Source of the DNA: Protonemura montana
Taxonomy: Eukaryota; Arthropoda; Insecta; Plecoptera; Nemouridae
DNA: 64,000 nucleotides
Direction: 5' to 3'
Assembly: GCA_947568835.1 (NCBI GenBank)
Contig: OX387612.1
Coordinates: forward strand, 8,246,001 to 8,310,000
The notes under the pieces are model-generated. The model was not told the origin of the DNA. It did no database searches and was given only the letters and a program-made list of their open reading frames with translations. The position numbers were made by a program, and so were the translations under genes. Below are positions 62,291 to 64,000 of this stretch, piece by piece; position 1 is the stretch's first letter, and each line of letters begins with the position of its first letter.

Positions 62291-62314
62291 GAGCAAATTT
62301 GGAATGCAAATTTC

Positions 62315-62612
62315 GAACGTAGCCTACTTCTGTCTAAGAGCACCAAGGAGATCACTGACTTTACGTCCCTTCCAAAGGGCGGTACAACGCGAACAACAGG
62401 ATTCCTCCAAAAATGCATGCTGTCATGAGGTTGATAAGCAAGGCAAGTGAAGTTGTAATAACTTCACTCCCTCGAACTATTCACCTAACCATAAAAGATC
62501 ATCGTGAATGTGATGGTAACCCATACAATACCTAACTCAGCGCAGTGTTGCTTAACTTCGGTGATCTCACGAGGACCGGTGTTTCCAACACACCGTACCG
62601 TTCGGATTGAAA
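62315..62612 (-). mobile_element. 5S-derived SINE, 5' part, reverse, abutting the minisatellite
   Basis: CGTAGCCTACTTCTGTCTAA, GAGCACCAAGG, then GGTACAACGCGAACAACAGG and the 5S-like head to CAACACACCGTACCGTTCGG. The tail half is missing, and the 50-bp array lies about 25 bp to its left. Confidence 0.85.
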
Positions 62613-64000
62613 CTCGTATTAAATCATCTCTTCTCAAGTTTAATCGAGTCTAGGTCAAATAATTCCTTCAATAAAATGCCGTACCTAAAAACGCGGTGCC
62701 CGAAATTCGATCCCATTAAATAATAAGAATTTCAATCTGGCCGTGGACGCGGCCGATGTCCACAGGTGGTTGCCGAGGTGGGGTCACGTGGTCGACAATC
62801 CAATATGTTTCGCCACGTGAGATGAAGAAGATCGCTCCCCCCTCCCCTCTGTCTAGGGCATGACGTAAACAGCATCCAAGAGAGGATCCGCCTTGCATTG
62901 AAATCGTCTATTGTTCCTATTGTTAGGAGCGCTTAGACGTTGTCAAGGTAATGTTGCCTTATTGTTAGAGTTGCCATGGTTTTTAAGTAGGTTTTTGACG
63001 AGCTTATACGTGTACCCACCCTGAATTGAACTGTCAGTGTATGAGGCTGGTATTTTAGTGTCATAATTTTGAGTCAGTTGAATTGATCTTATGGATAAAT
63101 TGATTTGAATCATTGAAATCATTACAACCATTGGGTTTATATAAATATAGTCAGAGAACCAGTGCTAATGTTAAACGTACTGCTGAGCAGACGAGCCGGT
63201 AACGCGTGGTAACGGTAGTTGCCACTCGTGAGCGCTTGCGGCCGTCTTTTTTCACAAACTTCAAATATTAAACTAATTATGACTCGAACTATCGATATAT
63301 GAATATCAATCATTTAGGTTATCATTAATGAAGAACTTTTAAACAAATAATTTAAATAATTAAATTGTTACTCATACAATGTAATGCATTTAAAATGAGT
63401 AAATTAAATTATGATCAATTAAGCAAAAATTTGTTTAAACTGTTAAAATGTATAATTAATTGGTTATATCATGATTTTAAGGGTAGAATAGAATAGTATA
63501 TGGGAAGAAAGAAATTGATTCTGTGAGTTGGATCAAAACTTCGGGAACAGAGTGTACCTGAGAATAGAATAGTAGGTATAGTAGGTAGATAGGTACTCTC
63601 GATGAGTGGGTGGCGAAGCCATGCACTACAAGAAACGGACGACAAAAAAAAATGCGCGCTAGCACGACCAGCGAGAGAAGAGAGAGATGGGGGTCTGTGG
63701 CTTTCCGAGGTAATTACATGCTTGCAGGTTGGTGCCCGTGAGCCGAGTTACCTGGGGCCGAGATTCTGTGTCTGTAGTATCCACCCCGCTGTGGACGTCG
63801 ATCTACGCCCTCTCAAAGCTCCGTTCCCAGGGCCTTCTAAATTCAGTTCGTCCCACCGGAGCTTGCAGAGATAAGGGAGGTTTCGATCGATTCCTCACCT
63901 GTTATTTTTTTTTAATGATTTTGATGTGAATCGTTTATTGTGTGTTTTTTTAGGATTTTCGATTCTGATCGGAAGATTGATTCTGAGAATTTTCTGGTGT
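62613..64000. other. Unassigned end of window
   Basis: A GC-richer block lies at 62730-62900. A reverse GCCATC-family copy lies at 63155-63300 (GAGAACCAGTGCTAATGTTA, GGTAACGGTAGTTGCCACTC). A GC-richer segment at 63600-63890 is preceded by TTGCAG, but I cannot support an exon. Confidence 0.35.

Noticed and set aside
60869-62292. Long open frames (up to 262 codons) in the 50-bp array as a repeat protein
   Set aside because: All three frames are open and the period is not a multiple of three, so the frames follow from a stop-free unit rather than from coding selection.
63722-63876. Possible exon after TTGCAG near the window end
   Set aside because: No clear donor or recognisable peptide; two frames are equally open.

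Overview
This is a eukaryotic, metazoan window of AT-rich DNA that carries one clearly recognisable protein gene, a Pitx/Ptx1 paired-class homeobox gene on the + strand. It is split into five well-supported coding exons (1020-1194, 25997-26259, 36765-36947, 37692-37815, 39746-39996) that join without frame problems into a 331-residue protein. The homeodomain has lysine at position 50 and the C-terminus has an OAR motif. The stretches around the homeodomain ([14 protein letters not shown], a PSPL/TK/FPW/VNPL block, a second half of the form [16 protein letters not shown]) resemble insect Ptx1 more than vertebrate PITX, so an arthropod is the best guess; the species cannot be named.

Gene layout. 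The 5' flank (1-1019) holds a GC-rich exon-like block at 451-595 behind a strong 3' splice site, then an A-rich leader. Intron 1 is 24.8 kb, intron 2 is 10.5 kb, and introns 3-5 are 0.74, 1.9 and 0.6 kb. Exon 5 ends the normal protein with TGA, but 46 bases later it has a near-perfect splice donor. This joins in matching phase to a sixth exon (40630-40985) carrying a 118-codon open frame. Within that frame a 13-codon duplication differs only at synonymous third positions. Either stop-codon readthrough or skipping of exon 5 would give a Pitx form with a novel C-terminus. This is the most interesting protein-level signal in the window.

Non-coding content is dominated by repeats. (1) A 5S-rRNA-derived SINE family has about 16 full, partial or rearranged copies. 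(2) There are ten minisatellite arrays: 68 bp twice, 41 bp twice in inverted orientation, and 49, 66, 43, 76, 86 and 50 bp. Several start or end inside a SINE, and four introns of the gene carry one. (3) A head-to-tail array of seven 70-bp tRNA-like units lies at 23.3-23.8 kb. (4) A foldback element family has a tRNA-like core whose acceptor stem continues into the terminal inverted repeats. (5) Other foldback/TIR elements are present, as is a 1.6-kb exact-looking tandem duplication. From 41 kb to 64 kb I see no convincing gene, only repeats and some unique GC-richer blocks that could be regulatory.

Limits: everything was read by eye. Repeat ends are approximate (often +/-20 bp), copy counts are estimates, and the regulatory calls are motif-based only.
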